Counted from the stretch's first letter, positions 27,405 to 36,052 are shown. The stretch: 64,000 nt of DNA from JAQBQB01 sp963757185 (GCA_963757185.1 CAVWQI010000002.1:124001-188000), one strand, 5' to 3'. Notes: generated by a model not told the origin, from the letters alone. A program made the numbers and translations.

Positions 27405-27423
27405 TATGCTCAAATTGAGCATA
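27405..27423. promoter_or_regulatory. Perfect 9-bp-arm palindrome between uvrA and a divergent gene
   Basis: The sequence TATGCTCAAATTGAGCATA has 9-base perfect arms around one central base. It is AT-richer than its surroundings and 25 bases before the start of the plus-strand gene at 27449, with uvrA starting 140 bases away on the other side. The shape is that of a dimeric repressor operator. It does not match LexA boxes known to me. The regulator is unknown. Confidence 0.55.
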
Positions 27424-27448
27424 TCCATCCCTCGCGTCTGGAGGCCCC

Positions 27449-27917
27449 ATGTTTCGACCCGTCGCGGGCTCGTTCGCCGCTGCGCTGCTGCCTGTCGTGC
27501 TCGGCGCTCAAGTCGTTTGTCCGGCCGGTGCCGCCGCGCCGTACTTCGGCTGGAGATCGACCGAATGCGGTCGACGGCGAGGCGATTACGACGGCGGCGG
27601 CGTGGCACCGGTTGCGCGACGCTCGGGCCGGGGAGCACGTCCGATTCCGGATGGAGCGCGGGCAGGACACCGTCGAAACGACGATCGTCACCGCGCAACA
27701 CTGCGTGCCGGTCATCGCGGGGGCACCGTCGAGCGACGTCCGGAGCCTCCGGCGGGATCGCTCGCCCGCGGCGAACGGGGGGCGCTCGTTCGAGGTCGGG
27801 CGCTCAGTCGTCGAGGTCGAGGGCCGGCCGGACAGCGTGTCGTACGATCCCGCAACGGGCCGTCTGTCGGTAACCGCCGGCGGGGTGGTCGTGCGAGTGC
27901 GGCCACGGGCCCCGTAG
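27449..27917 (+). pseudogene. Exported PDZ-like protein gene with apparent frameshift
   Basis: The ATG at 27449 has a strong GGAGG ribosome-binding site and opens a clean signal peptide (MFRPVAGSFAAALLPVVLGAQ). After about residue 30 the protein-like sequence moves to another frame: codons from about 27543 encode SAGDRPNAVDGEAITTAAAW and then VRFRMERGQDTVETT, which looks like the core of a PDZ domain, ending at 27917. A single-base indel near 27520-27545 would join them into a protein of about 155 aa. It could be a true pseudogene, a consensus error, or a shorter cytosolic protein starting at the GTG at 27528. Confidence 0.45.
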
Positions 27918-28021
27918 CGAGGGCGTTCGGCGGGGACCGACCGGCGGCCATTTCGCGTCGGCGAGGGGCCGCGCAACCCTCGCGCGCCGTTACGTTTTCG
28001 CCGTTTTCCCCGTCTCATCCC

Positions 28022-28354
28022 GTGCACACCGACGCGATCGTAGTTCTGACCACGATGGCCTCCGACGAGGAGGCCATTCGTTTCGTCCGTACCCTCCTCG
28101 AGCGCCGCCTCATCGCCTGCGGCACGATGTACCCCGGCGCGCGGTCGCTCTACCGCTGGCAGGGCAAGATCGCCGACGAGCGCGAGGTCGTCGTGATGCT
28201 CAAGACGCGCTCCGCGCGGTTCGAGTCCGTGCGCGAAGCGTTCTCCGAGCTCCATCCGTACAAGGTCCCCGAGCTTCTCGCGCTTCCCGTGGAAGCCGGA
28301 CTCGACAAGTACATCGAGTGGATCAACGGCGAAACGACGCTCGCTCTGAGCTGA
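28022..28354 (+). CDS. cutA: Divalent-ion tolerance protein CutA
   Basis: Small trimeric cytoplasmic protein linked to copper and other divalent-cation tolerance; 110 aa, normal length. The N-terminal IVVLTTMASDEEA, central LIACGTMYPGARSLYRWQGKI and C-terminal KVPELLALPVEAG segments are family signatures. The start is a GTG at 28022, chosen because the family begins just before IVVLTT; no good ribosome-binding site is visible and the frame is open far upstream, so the exact start is uncertain. The next gene follows after 34 bases. Confidence 0.93.
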   Translation: MHTDAIVVLTTMASDEEAIRFVRTLLERRLIACGTMYPGARSLYRWQGKIADEREVVVMLKTRSARFESVREAFSELHPYKVPELLALPVEAGLDKYIEWINGETTLALS

Positions 28355-28388
28355 GCAGCCACACCCGCGGGCGCGAGGGGGAATCTGC

Positions 28389-29915
28389 GTGAAGCGCAGG
28401 ACGGTGGCCGGCATCGGGATCCTCGTCGCGTGGGGCGGTGGCGTCGGCGTTCTCGTGCAACACGAGTATTTCCGGCCGCGCCTCGAGCGACTCGCCGAAG
28501 CGGCAACTCGCGTCGCGCCGGCAACGCTGTACTACGCGGCGATGCAGGGCGGGCGGCAGGTCGGTTTCGCCTCGTCCACGATCGACACGGCGAACACGTC
28601 CGTCTCCGAGAACGACTACTTCGTCGTGGAGCTGCCCTCAGGCGCGACGATGCGACGGGCGACGTCGCGCACCAACGTCACGTTGTCACGCGCGCTCCGT
28701 CTTACGCGATTCGAGCTTTCTTACGAGACCGACAGCGCCCGTACAGACATGACCGGTCGAGTCGACGGCGACTCGGTGCTTCTGGTTCACACGACGACGT
28801 CACCGAAATCCGATACGACCCGCGTCTCGCTCACCGAGCCGCTCCTGCTGCCGACGCTCGTGCCGCTCGTGGTCGGCCTGGCGGAGAAGCCGTCGGTCGG
28901 CAAACGCTACGTGTTGCCCGTGTTCGATCCAGCGACCAAGGCGCCGCGCAGCATCGGGTACTCGATACGTGCCGAGTCGCTCTTCGTGCTGAGCGACAGC
29001 GCGGTGCTCGACACGACGGTGACCCCGGCGCTGTGGCACGGCGCGCGCCCGGACACCGTGCGCGCGTGGCAGGTGATCCCCGACTCGGGCGTCGACATCG
29101 GATTCTCCGGCTGGATCGACGACCAAGGTCGCATCGTCGCGACGTCGCAGCTCGGCCTCGAGCTTCGGCGACAGCCGTACGAGCTCGCGTTCAGAAATTG
29201 GCAAAACGACCCGACGGCGCATGCGTCCGACGCGAGCCACATCATCGGCACGACGGCGCTGGCCGCGGGCAAGACGCCGAAGCGGCGCATCGATTCTCTC
29301 GTCGTCCGTCTGGACAACGTCGATCCGAAGCTCGGGCTCCGTCTCACGGGGGCCGGTCAGCACGCGTCGCACGACACCGTGTTCGCGTCGACGGCCGACG
29401 ACAACATGCTGGTGTCGACCGCGACGCTGGGTCCTCCGTCGAAGATTGGACTCGGCCCTCAGGCGGCGGCGATCACGCACGAGAGTCTCGAGCCACAGGT
29501 CGTGACCCGGCGTCTCGTCGCCTGGGTGCGCGATTCGATTCGCCCCCACGTGTCGTTCGAGATGTCGACCCCCCAGCACGTCCTGCTGACACGGGCCGGG
29601 GATTGTAACGAACTCACCCAGGTTTTCGTCGCTCTAGCGCGCGCCCGCGGGCTCACGGCGCGACCCGTCAGTGGACTGCTGTACGTCGATGGGAAGTTCT
29701 ACTACCACGCGTGGGCCGAGGTGCTGTTGAAGGACTGGGTTCCGGTCGACCCCATGCTCGGCCAGGCGCCCGCCGACGCCGCCCATATCCGACTGATGCA
29801 GGGGTTGGCACTGCGAACCGATTTGATTCGCCGCTGGGCCGGCCTCGACGTCAACGTCGTGTCGGTGAAGGAAACCCAACGCAAGCTCCCTCCGAGTGAG
29901 ACGACCCACCGATGA
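28389..29915 (+). CDS. Membrane-anchored transglutaminase-like protein
   Basis: A 508-aa protein with one N-terminal membrane anchor or uncleaved signal (residues 6-22) and a large beta-rich periplasmic region. The C-terminal part is a transglutaminase-like (papain-fold) domain with a recognisable triad: C406 in AGDCNELTQ, H440 in YYHAWAEV and D454 in PVDPML. Members act as peptidases or structural proteins in bacteria. It starts with GTG and its stop overlaps the next ATG by four bases (ATGA), so it is translationally coupled to an ABC exporter, which may transport or depend on its product. Confidence 0.85.
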   Translation: MKRRTVAGIGILVAWGGGVGVLVQHEYFRPRLERLAEAATRVAPATLYYAAMQGGRQVGFASSTIDTANTSVSENDYFVVELPSGATMRRATSRTNVTLSRALRLTRFELSYETDSARTDMTGRVDGDSVLLVHTTTSPKSDTTRVSLTEPLLLPTLVPLVVGLAEKPSVGKRYVLPVFDPATKAPRSIGYSIRAESLFVLSDSAVLDTTVTPALWHGARPDTVRAWQVIPDSGVDIGFSGWIDDQGRIVATSQLGLELRRQPYELAFRNWQNDPTAHASDASHIIGTTALAAGKTPKRRIDSLVVRLDNVDPKLGLRLTGAGQHASHDTVFASTADDNMLVSTATLGPPSKIGLGPQAAAITHESLEPQVVTRRLVAWVRDSIRPHVSFEMSTPQHVLLTRAGDCNELTQVFVALARARGLTARPVSGLLYVDGKFYYHAWAEVLLKDWVPVDPMLGQAPADAAHIRLMQGLALRTDLIRRWAGLDVNVVSVKETQRKLPPSETTHR

Positions 29916-30670
29916 TCAAGCTGACGAATCTCACAAAGCGGTATGGGGCGTTTACCGCCGTCGACGGCATCAACCTCGAGGTGCCGAAGGGGGAGCTCTT
30001 CGGGTTCCTGGGGCCGAACGGCGCCGGCAAGACGACCACGCTGCGCATGATCGCCGGCATTCTTCGTCCGACGAGCGGCAAGGTGGAGGTCGGCGGCATC
30101 GACGTGGTGGCGAGTCCGGTCGCCGCGAAATCGAAGCTCGGCTTCATCCCGGACCGTCCCTTCATTTATGAGAAGCTGACCGGCGGCGAGTTTCTGCGAT
30201 TCGTCGCGGGGCTGTACGACCAGCACGGCCCGGAGATCGAGCATCGGGGCCGCGAGCTGCTCGCGCTGTTCGACCTCGAGGCGTGGCGCGACGAGATGGT
30301 CGAGAGCTACAGCCACGGCATGCGCCAAAAGCTCATCATCGCGAGCGCGTTCGTGCACCGCCCGGAGGTCATCGTCGTGGACGAGCCGATGGTGGGCCTC
30401 GACCCCAAAGCGGCGCGCATCCTCAAGGATCTCTTCAAGGAATACACGCGGCGCGGCCACACGATCATGATGTCGACCCACACGCTCGAAGTCGCGGAAG
30501 CGATGTGCGACCGCATCGGCATCATCCAAGGCGGTGTGATTCGCGCCTGCGGGACGATGGACGACCTCCGAGCGCACGCCGAGTCGGGGATGGACGGACT
30601 CGAGCAGATCTTCCTGCGACTCACCGGTGAGAACGCCGCCCGCGCGCTTGTCGATGTCCTCGATGCCTGA
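29912..30670 (+). CDS. ABC exporter ATP-binding protein
   Basis: A 252-aa ATPase with all motifs intact: Walker A GPNGAGKTT (residues 34-42), a signature in YSHGMRQKL, Walker B VIVVDEPMVGLD, and the H-loop in MSTHTLEVAE. It resembles the CcmA/NatA-type ATPases that pair with ABC-2 permeases. It sits between the transglutaminase-like gene and a large permease gene with overlaps on both sides, so the three probably form one transport operon. The substrate is not predictable. Confidence 0.93.
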   Translation: MIKLTNLTKRYGAFTAVDGINLEVPKGELFGFLGPNGAGKTTTLRMIAGILRPTSGKVEVGGIDVVASPVAAKSKLGFIPDRPFIYEKLTGGEFLRFVAGLYDQHGPEIEHRGRELLALFDLEAWRDEMVESYSHGMRQKLIIASAFVHRPEVIVVDEPMVGLDPKAARILKDLFKEYTRRGHTIMMSTHTLEVAEAMCDRIGIIQGGVIRACGTMDDLRAHAESGMDGLEQIFLRLTGENAARALVDVLDA

Positions 30671-32399
30671 GAAGCGCGCGGTTCAGCCGCGCCCCCTGCC
30701 CGATCCCAAGGCGGCGGCTCTGCCGCTGCCAGATCCATCAACGGCACACCTGCTGAGCCCCAAGTGGCTCACCGCCCGCGCGCACCGCGAGTCCGGGCGA
30801 CGCGCCCGGACGGTGTTCCTGCTCGTCTTCGGGTTCGTGTTCTGGGCATTCATCTACGTGATGCTCTACCGGCTGCTCAGCTATCTGCAGAAGACGCCGG
30901 AAATCGGGACCCTGATCGCCGGCAAGGTGCTCGGCCTCATCCTCGCCGGATTCTTCTCGATTCTGTTGTTGTCGAACGTCATCACATCGCTGTCGAGCTT
31001 TTTTCTCGCGCGAGATCTGGATCTTCTGGCGTCCGCACCGGTGGATTGGCTCAAGTTCTACGTCGCGAAAGTCCTCGAGACGTTGGTGAACTCGAGCTGG
31101 ATGGTGCTGCTGCTCGCGATTCCGATGTTCGCCGCTTATGGGGTCGTCTATTCGGGCGGTCCGCTCTTCCCGCTCATCGTGCTCGCCACGTTCGTTCCGT
31201 TCCTCGTCGTGCCGACGGTGATCGGAAGCGCGGTCACGCTGCTCCTGGTCACCGTGTTTCCCGCGCGCCGGGCCCGCGACATTCTGAGCGTCATCGCGGT
31301 GCTGGCAGCGGGCGGGCTCGTCGTGCTCTTCCGGCTACTGCGCCCCGAGCGCCTCGCGCGGCCGGAGGGATTCAAGTCGCTTGTGGAGTTCGTGACGCTT
31401 CTGCGCGGGCCGACGTCGCCGTTCTTGCCAAGCGAGTGGGTGCAGCGCGCGGTGATGTCGTGGCTCAACGGACGGCCGCAGCTCCTGCCGTACTACCTCC
31501 TCTGGTCGACGGCGGCCGCCGCCGTGGTGCTCGGCGCGTTGCTCCACCGCTGGCTCTACGCCATGGGATTCAGCAAAGCGCAGGAGAGCGCGCAGCGCTG
31601 GGCACCGAGCGGGCCGGTGAGCCGAGTGGGCCACGCGTTCCTGGCGCCGTTCGGGATCGTGCGGCGGGAGCTGGTGCTCAAGGAAGTGAAGTTGTTCTTC
31701 CGCGACACGACGCAATGGTCGCAGCTGATCCTGCTCGCCGTGCTCGTGGTCGTGTACGTCTTCAACATCAAGTTTCTGCCGATCGGCGGGCAGGGCGTGT
31801 CGTTCTTCCTGGCGAACGTGGTGCCCTTTCTGAATCTGGTATTGGCGGGGTTCGTGCTCGCCTCGGTCGCGGCGCGTTTCATCTTCCCCGGGGTGAGCCT
31901 CGAGGGAAGAACGTGGTGGCTGCTGCGGTCGAGCCCCCTGCGGATGCGCGACCTGCTCTGGTCGAAGTTTTGGGTCGGCACGCTGCCCTTGCTCGTGCTC
32001 GCGCTGCTGATCGTCGGGGTCACCGATTATTTGATGCAGGTTTCGGCGTTCATGTTCGTCGTATCGACGCTCACGATCGGCTTCATGACGCTGGCGATCG
32101 CCGGCCTGGCGATCGGAATGGGGACGCTCTTCCCGCGGTTCGAGACCGAGAACGCCGCGCAGATCCCGACGTCGTTCGGGGGACTCGTGTTCATGATGAG
32201 CGCGATCGCCTTGATCGGCGTTGTCGTGGTCCTCGAGGCCAAGCCGGTCTACACGTACCTCGGATCGAGGGCGTTCGGCACGGCGGGCGATCTCGTCGAG
32301 ATGGTGGCGGGATTCGGACTTGCCGGCGCGGTGTGCGCCGCCGCCACTGTGATTCCGGTCACCGTCGCGCTGCGACGACTCGAGCGACTCGAGCGGTAG
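30663..32399 (+). CDS. ABC exporter permease
   Basis: A 578-aa membrane protein with about a dozen hydrophobic helices in two groups (about residues 45-260 and 290-575), roughly the size of two ABC-2 half permeases joined. The ATG at 30663 overlaps the ATPase gene by eight bases and gives a soluble basic N-terminus followed by a first helix (VFLLVFGFVFWAFIYVMLY). A short soluble loop precedes the second half (REL then VKLFFRDTTQWSQL). It is the presumed partner of the ATPase just upstream. Confidence 0.85.
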   Translation: MPEKRAVQPRPLPDPKAAALPLPDPSTAHLLSPKWLTARAHRESGRRARTVFLLVFGFVFWAFIYVMLYRLLSYLQKTPEIGTLIAGKVLGLILAGFFSILLLSNVITSLSSFFLARDLDLLASAPVDWLKFYVAKVLETLVNSSWMVLLLAIPMFAAYGVVYSGGPLFPLIVLATFVPFLVVPTVIGSAVTLLLVTVFPARRARDILSVIAVLAAGGLVVLFRLLRPERLARPEGFKSLVEFVTLLRGPTSPFLPSEWVQRAVMSWLNGRPQLLPYYLLWSTAAAAVVLGALLHRWLYAMGFSKAQESAQRWAPSGPVSRVGHAFLAPFGIVRRELVLKEVKLFFRDTTQWSQLILLAVLVVVYVFNIKFLPIGGQGVSFFLANVVPFLNLVLAGFVLASVAARFIFPGVSLEGRTWWLLRSSPLRMRDLLWSKFWVGTLPLLVLALLIVGVTDYLMQVSAFMFVVSTLTIGFMTLAIAGLAIGMGTLFPRFETENAAQIPTSFGGLVFMMSAIALIGVVVVLEAKPVYTYLGSRAFGTAGDLVEMVAGFGLAGAVCAAATVIPVTVALRRLERLER

Positions 32400-32570
32400 A
32401 TCGCGGCTCGCGAGTGCATTGTGACGACCCGCGAGATGCCCGGGTCGTTCATGCCGGATGCCCCGAACGGTTTTCGGGAATCCGCTCGTACGTCACACAG
32501 GCTCGCTCCCCGCCCCGGTTGGAGTGGGCAGCCCATGGGTCAAAAAACCCACCCTCGGAGGAAGTTCGAA

Positions 32571-32873
32571 ATGAAGCGTATCGCACTCGCGGCCGTTGCG
32601 GCTCTCCTGGTTGCCGGCACGCAGCTCCACGCCCAGCAGGGCAATCAGAAGCAGGACAGCACGAAGAAGAAGCCGGCCGCTGCGGCGACGGTGAAGCCCG
32701 CCGGCACGCCGGCCGCGGCGCCCGCCGACACGACCAAGCCGAAGAAGAAGCGCGCCTCCACGCACAAGGCGGCCGCGAAGGACACGAGCAAGGCGGCCAG
32801 CACGACCGCCGCGGCGCCGAAGAAGAAGTCAGCTCCGGCGGCGAAGAAGGATTCGACCACCAAGAAGCCGTAA
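32571..32873 (+). CDS. Exported lysine/alanine-rich low-complexity protein
   Basis: A 100-aa protein with an excellent GGAGGA ribosome-binding site 8 bases before its ATG and a clear signal peptide (MKRIALAAVAALLVAGTQLHAQ). The mature part is almost only K, A, P, T and S, with repeated PKKK-type blocks, like a histone H1 tail but exported. No fold is expected. It may bind polyanions at the envelope. It ends one base before the convergent ccmI-like stop, and a long hairpin inside that neighbouring gene could end its transcript. Confidence 0.75.
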   Translation: MKRIALAAVAALLVAGTQLHAQQGNQKQDSTKKKPAAAATVKPAGTPAAAPADTTKPKKKRASTHKAAAKDTSKAASTTAAAPKKKSAPAAKKDSTTKKP

Positions 32874-32874
32874 C

Positions 32875-33378
32875 TCAGGCTGCTAGGCGGTTTCCACAGC
32901 TGTTGCAGTATCGCGCCTCGGGCGCGACGACAGGTGCGCCACACGTGGCGCACCTGTCGTTTAGGTACCTACCGCAGTTCGAGCAGTAGACCGCGTCGGA
33001 TTCGGGGCGCGGTCCGCACGATGCGCATCCGGCCAGACGCTGGCGGTGCGCGCGAACAGCCGCCTCGACATCAGCGTCGGTCGGACGCGCGGTGGGCTGG
33101 TCGGCATCGGCGCCGCGGCGCATGGCGGCGATGGCGGACTTCGTGTAGCGCGCCTTGAGATCCGCGTAGTCGGCGTCGGAGAGCTTGCCCGTCGCGCGGT
33201 CGAACTCGAGCTCGCGCAGAGCGGCCACCGCCGACGACTCGTCGCCCTCGACGACGGCGCGCGCTCGCGCCGACGCCGTCGGCGCCGCCACCGCGGTTGC
33301 CGACCCGAAGAACACCGGATAGAGAACGAACGCCAGGGCGCCGAGCGCGAGCAGCGTTCCGATGACGAGCGCCGTCAC
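32875..33378 (-). CDS. CcmI-like protein with C-terminal double zinc ribbon
   Basis: A 167-aa protein starting at a GTG that overlaps the ccmH stop by one base. Residues 3-25 form one membrane helix; residues 52-75 (ALRELEFDRATGKLSDADYADLK) match the linker seen after the membrane helices of CcmI, the apocytochrome chaperone of cytochrome c maturation. Instead of a TPR domain the C-terminus carries eight cysteines, C118/C121/C132/C135 and C143/C146/C158/C161, arranged as two zinc ribbons. It is the last gene of the ccm operon. The ribbon fusion is unusual and could bind metal or a partner protein on the cytoplasmic side. Confidence 0.8.
   Translation of the reverse strand: MTALVIGTLLALGALAFVLYPVFFGSATAVAAPTASARARAVVEGDESSAVAALRELEFDRATGKLSDADYADLKARYTKSAIAAMRRGADADQPTARPTDADVEAAVRAHRQRLAGCASCGPRPESDAVYCSNCGRYLNDRCATCGAPVVAPEARYCNSCGNRLAA
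32927..32960. terminator. Perfect 15-bp hairpin, possible terminator for the convergent gene
   Basis: Arms at 32927-32941 and 32946-32960 are perfectly complementary with a 4-base loop (cacg) and are followed on the plus strand only by a short TT. The hairpin lies 54 bases past the stop of the exported lysine-rich gene but within the zinc-ribbon codons of the ccmI-like gene, so it is both coding and structured. It is a plausible but non-canonical terminator. Confidence 0.4.
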
Positions 33379-34022
33379 TATTCCCCGTCCCGCCGAATCG
33401 CCGCCTCGAGTCGTGCGAGTTCGTCGTCGGTGGCGTCGACCCCCTTCGCGGCCGGCCCGAGCGGAGCCGTCTTCGACGATTGCGAACGGCGAAGAAACGC
33501 GAGTATGAACGCGGCGGCGACGAGCACGGCGATTCCCGGCGAGACCCAGGCGAGGATGTTGAATCCGGATCGCGGCGGCGCCATCAGCACGCGCTCGCCG
33601 TACGTCGAGACGAATGCGTCGATGATCTCTTGCGCGCTGTAGCCGCCGTCGACGAGCGCCATCACGTCGCGGTGCATCGACGGCGACACCCGACAGGAGA
33701 AGTCCGTCGTGCGGCAGGTGAAGACGTCGAGCGTGCATCCGCACTGGCAATGGAGCTGATGCTCGAGCGCGTCACGCTGCGTGTTCGTGAGCTGCTTGAC
33801 GGCGTTCGGCTTGGGCGGCAAGCGCACCGGGCGCGCCGCGCCCTGATCCATCGCGAAGAGATTCGACGTGTCGCGCACGAGGGATGAATCGTGCGTCATC
33901 CTCGCGCGCGGATTCGGCTGTTGCGACACCGCGCGAACCGCGACGACCATCGATCCCATTCCCGCCCCCGCGCCGGCGAGAAACCCGCGGCGCGAGAGAA
34001 CCCTCGCCTGCTGGTCGCTCAT
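33378..34022 (-). CDS. ccmH: Cytochrome c maturation protein CcmH with Tat-type signal
   Basis: A 214-aa thiol oxidoreductase thought to reduce apocytochrome haem-binding cysteines. Unlike the usual Sec signal, the N-terminus has a twin-arginine motif SRRGFLAG (residues 10-17) before the hydrophobic core. The redox region is HCQCGC (91-96) with further cysteines at 103 and 110, in place of the plain LRCxxC. The downstream helical part (HRDVMALVDGGYSAQEIIDAFVSTYGERVLMAPP) is typical of CcmH, followed by a membrane helix at about 153-176. The start is fixed by a 4-base overlap with ccmF (ATGA). Confidence 0.9.
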   Translation of the reverse strand: MSDQQARVLSRRGFLAGAGAGMGSMVVAVRAVSQQPNPRARMTHDSSLVRDTSNLFAMDQGAARPVRLPPKPNAVKQLTNTQRDALEHQLHCQCGCTLDVFTCRTTDFSCRVSPSMHRDVMALVDGGYSAQEIIDAFVSTYGERVLMAPPRSGFNILAWVSPGIAVLVAAAFILAFLRRSQSSKTAPLGPAAKGVDATDDELARLEAAIRRDGE

Positions 34023-36052
34023 GCGCCGACCGGTTCGCCGCCTGCTGTCGCCGGCCGCATCACCGCGACGTACCCCGCCTGCGCGCGCCGCCGCTCGGCC
34101 TGCGGCCACATCACGATCAAGCCGCCGATCATCATCACGAAACCGCCGGCCCATACCCACACCACGAGCGGATTGAAACTGATGCGCAGCTCCGCCGTTT
34201 CCGAGTCTCGAAAGCCTGCGAGTACGACGTAGGTGTCGAGCGCGGCGGTCGTGCGAATGCCGACTTCCGTGATCGGTTGGAACAACTGATTGTTCTGCGA
34301 GTCCTTGTACGTTCGCTTCTCGCTCCGGATGATCCCGACTCGCTTCCCGTCGCGGAACGCCTCGAGGCCAACGCCGACCACCTGGGCGTCGCGGGGCTCG
34401 GACGTGGAAATGCCCTGGCTCACAAACCGCCATTTGTGGCCGTAAGGGTCCTTCGTCTCGAACGCTTCGCCCGTCTTGAGCGTCACGTCGTTCTCGAGCT
34501 TGAATGCCATGCCGGCGAACGCCGCGAACAACATCACGATGCCCGCGTGCACGATGTAGCCGCCGTACCGCCGCCGGTTGCGCGCGACGAGATGACGGAA
34601 CGCCGTGACGACGGACTCGCCGTGAATCGTCTGGCGCGCGCGCATTCCTTTGTAGAACTCTTGGACGATCGTGCCCGTGACGAACCCGCACAGCGCATAG
34701 GCGACGAGCACGTACGGCGCCCGCATTCCCATGGCGAACAGCAGCGCGCCGGTGACGATGCCGACTGCCGCCGGCGTCGCGAATTGACGCTTGAGATTCG
34801 ACAGCGACGCCTTGCGCCACGCGATCAGCGGTCCGATCCCCGTGAGCGCGAGCAACAACAATCCGAGCGGCACGTTCACCGCGTTGAAGAACGGCGGGCC
34901 GACCGTGATCTTGTTCTGCGTCGCCCACTCGGACAGGACGGGAAAGACGGTTCCCCAGAATATCGCGAACGCGATTCCGATGAGCAGCAGGTTGTTGTAC
35001 AGGAACGCAGCCTCGCGGCTCACCATGCTTTCCAGCTCAGCCTTCGCCTCGAGATCGCGAAGACGCGTCGCAATCAGGTAGATCGTGACACCCGTGGCGA
35101 CGGCGAAGAAGGTCAGGAACCAGGGCCCCACCGGCGATTGGGCGAACGAATGCACGCTCTCGATCACGCCGCTCCGCGTGAGCGTCGTGCCGAAGATCGC
35201 GAGCAAGAAGCTCATCACGACCAGCACCACGTTCCACTTCCGCAGCATGCCGCGCTTTTCCTGGATCATGATCGAGTGCAGGAACGCGGTGTTGGTCAGC
35301 CAGGGGAGGAACGACGAGTTCTCCACCGGATCCCACGCCCAGTACCCGCCCCATCCCAGCTCGACGTACGCCCACCACATCCCGAGCACGATGCCGATCG
35401 TGAGGAAGAACCACGACAGGAGCGTCCACCGTCGCACGATGCCGAGCCACTGCGCGTCGAGCTTCCGCGTGAACAACGCCGCGATGGCGAACGCGAACGG
35501 AATCGCCGTCGCGACGTAGCCGAGATAGAGATTCGGCGGATGGATCGCCATACCCGGGTTCTGCAGCTGCGGATTCATCCCGCGCCCGTCGAGCGGAATG
35601 AAGTCGAGCCGTGTGAACGGGTTCGCCTTGAAGCACGTCGTCGCGATGAAGAAGACGAGCACGGTCGAGATCGTGCCGGTCGCCCACGGAATGAGCTCCT
35701 CGTTGCCGCGTCGGCTCGTCGCGATCGCGATGGTGCCGTACATCGACAGGATCAGGGCCCAGAACAGCATCGAGCCCGCCTGTCCGCTCCAGAACGCCGT
35801 GAAGATGTACACGCTCGGCATCGTCGAGCTGATGTGGCCCGCGACGTACTCGAGCGAGAAATCCTTGGTGAGGAGCGCGGTCCAGAGCCCGATCGACGCC
35901 AGCAAGACCATGGCGAACGTCGCGTAAAGTCCGCGGACGCCGCTGTCGGCGAGATCCGCGCGCCGCGTCGCGCCGCCGGCGAACGACACGGTCGTCGACC
36001 ATGCCGCCATGAGCAGCGCGACCCACAGCGACAACTCGCCGATCAGGATCAC
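34019..36052 (-). CDS. ccmF: Haem lyase subunit CcmF
   Basis: Large integral membrane protein (677 aa, about 14-15 helices) that transfers haem from CcmE to apocytochrome c on the periplasmic side. The tryptophan-rich haem-handling motif is clear (GGYWAWDPVENSSFLPW), and histidines flanking it (AIHPPNLYLGY; HSIMIQEKRG) match the family. Its ATG overlaps the ccmE stop by four bases and its own stop overlaps ccmH, giving a tightly coupled ccmE-F-H-I order. ccmABCD are not in this window. Confidence 0.97.
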   Translation of the reverse strand: MILIGELSLWVALLMAAWSTTVSFAGGATRRADLADSGVRGLYATFAMVLLASIGLWTALLTKDFSLEYVAGHISSTMPSVYIFTAFWSGQAGSMLFWALILSMYGTIAIATSRRGNEELIPWATGTISTVLVFFIATTCFKANPFTRLDFIPLDGRGMNPQLQNPGMAIHPPNLYLGYVATAIPFAFAIAALFTRKLDAQWLGIVRRWTLLSWFFLTIGIVLGMWWAYVELGWGGYWAWDPVENSSFLPWLTNTAFLHSIMIQEKRGMLRKWNVVLVVMSFLLAIFGTTLTRSGVIESVHSFAQSPVGPWFLTFFAVATGVTIYLIATRLRDLEAKAELESMVSREAAFLYNNLLLIGIAFAIFWGTVFPVLSEWATQNKITVGPPFFNAVNVPLGLLLLALTGIGPLIAWRKASLSNLKRQFATPAAVGIVTGALLFAMGMRAPYVLVAYALCGFVTGTIVQEFYKGMRARQTIHGESVVTAFRHLVARNRRRYGGYIVHAGIVMLFAAFAGMAFKLENDVTLKTGEAFETKDPYGHKWRFVSQGISTSEPRDAQVVGVGLEAFRDGKRVGIIRSEKRTYKDSQNNQLFQPITEVGIRTTAALDTYVVLAGFRDSETAELRISFNPLVVWVWAGGFVMMIGGLIVMWPQAERRRAQAGYVAVMRPATAGGEPVGA

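Noticed and set aside
34023..34928. Extension of ccmH upstream in frame through ccmF
   Set aside because: The ATGA overlap at 34019-34022 and the Tat-type N-terminus fix the start; the upstream frame is a shadow of ccmF.
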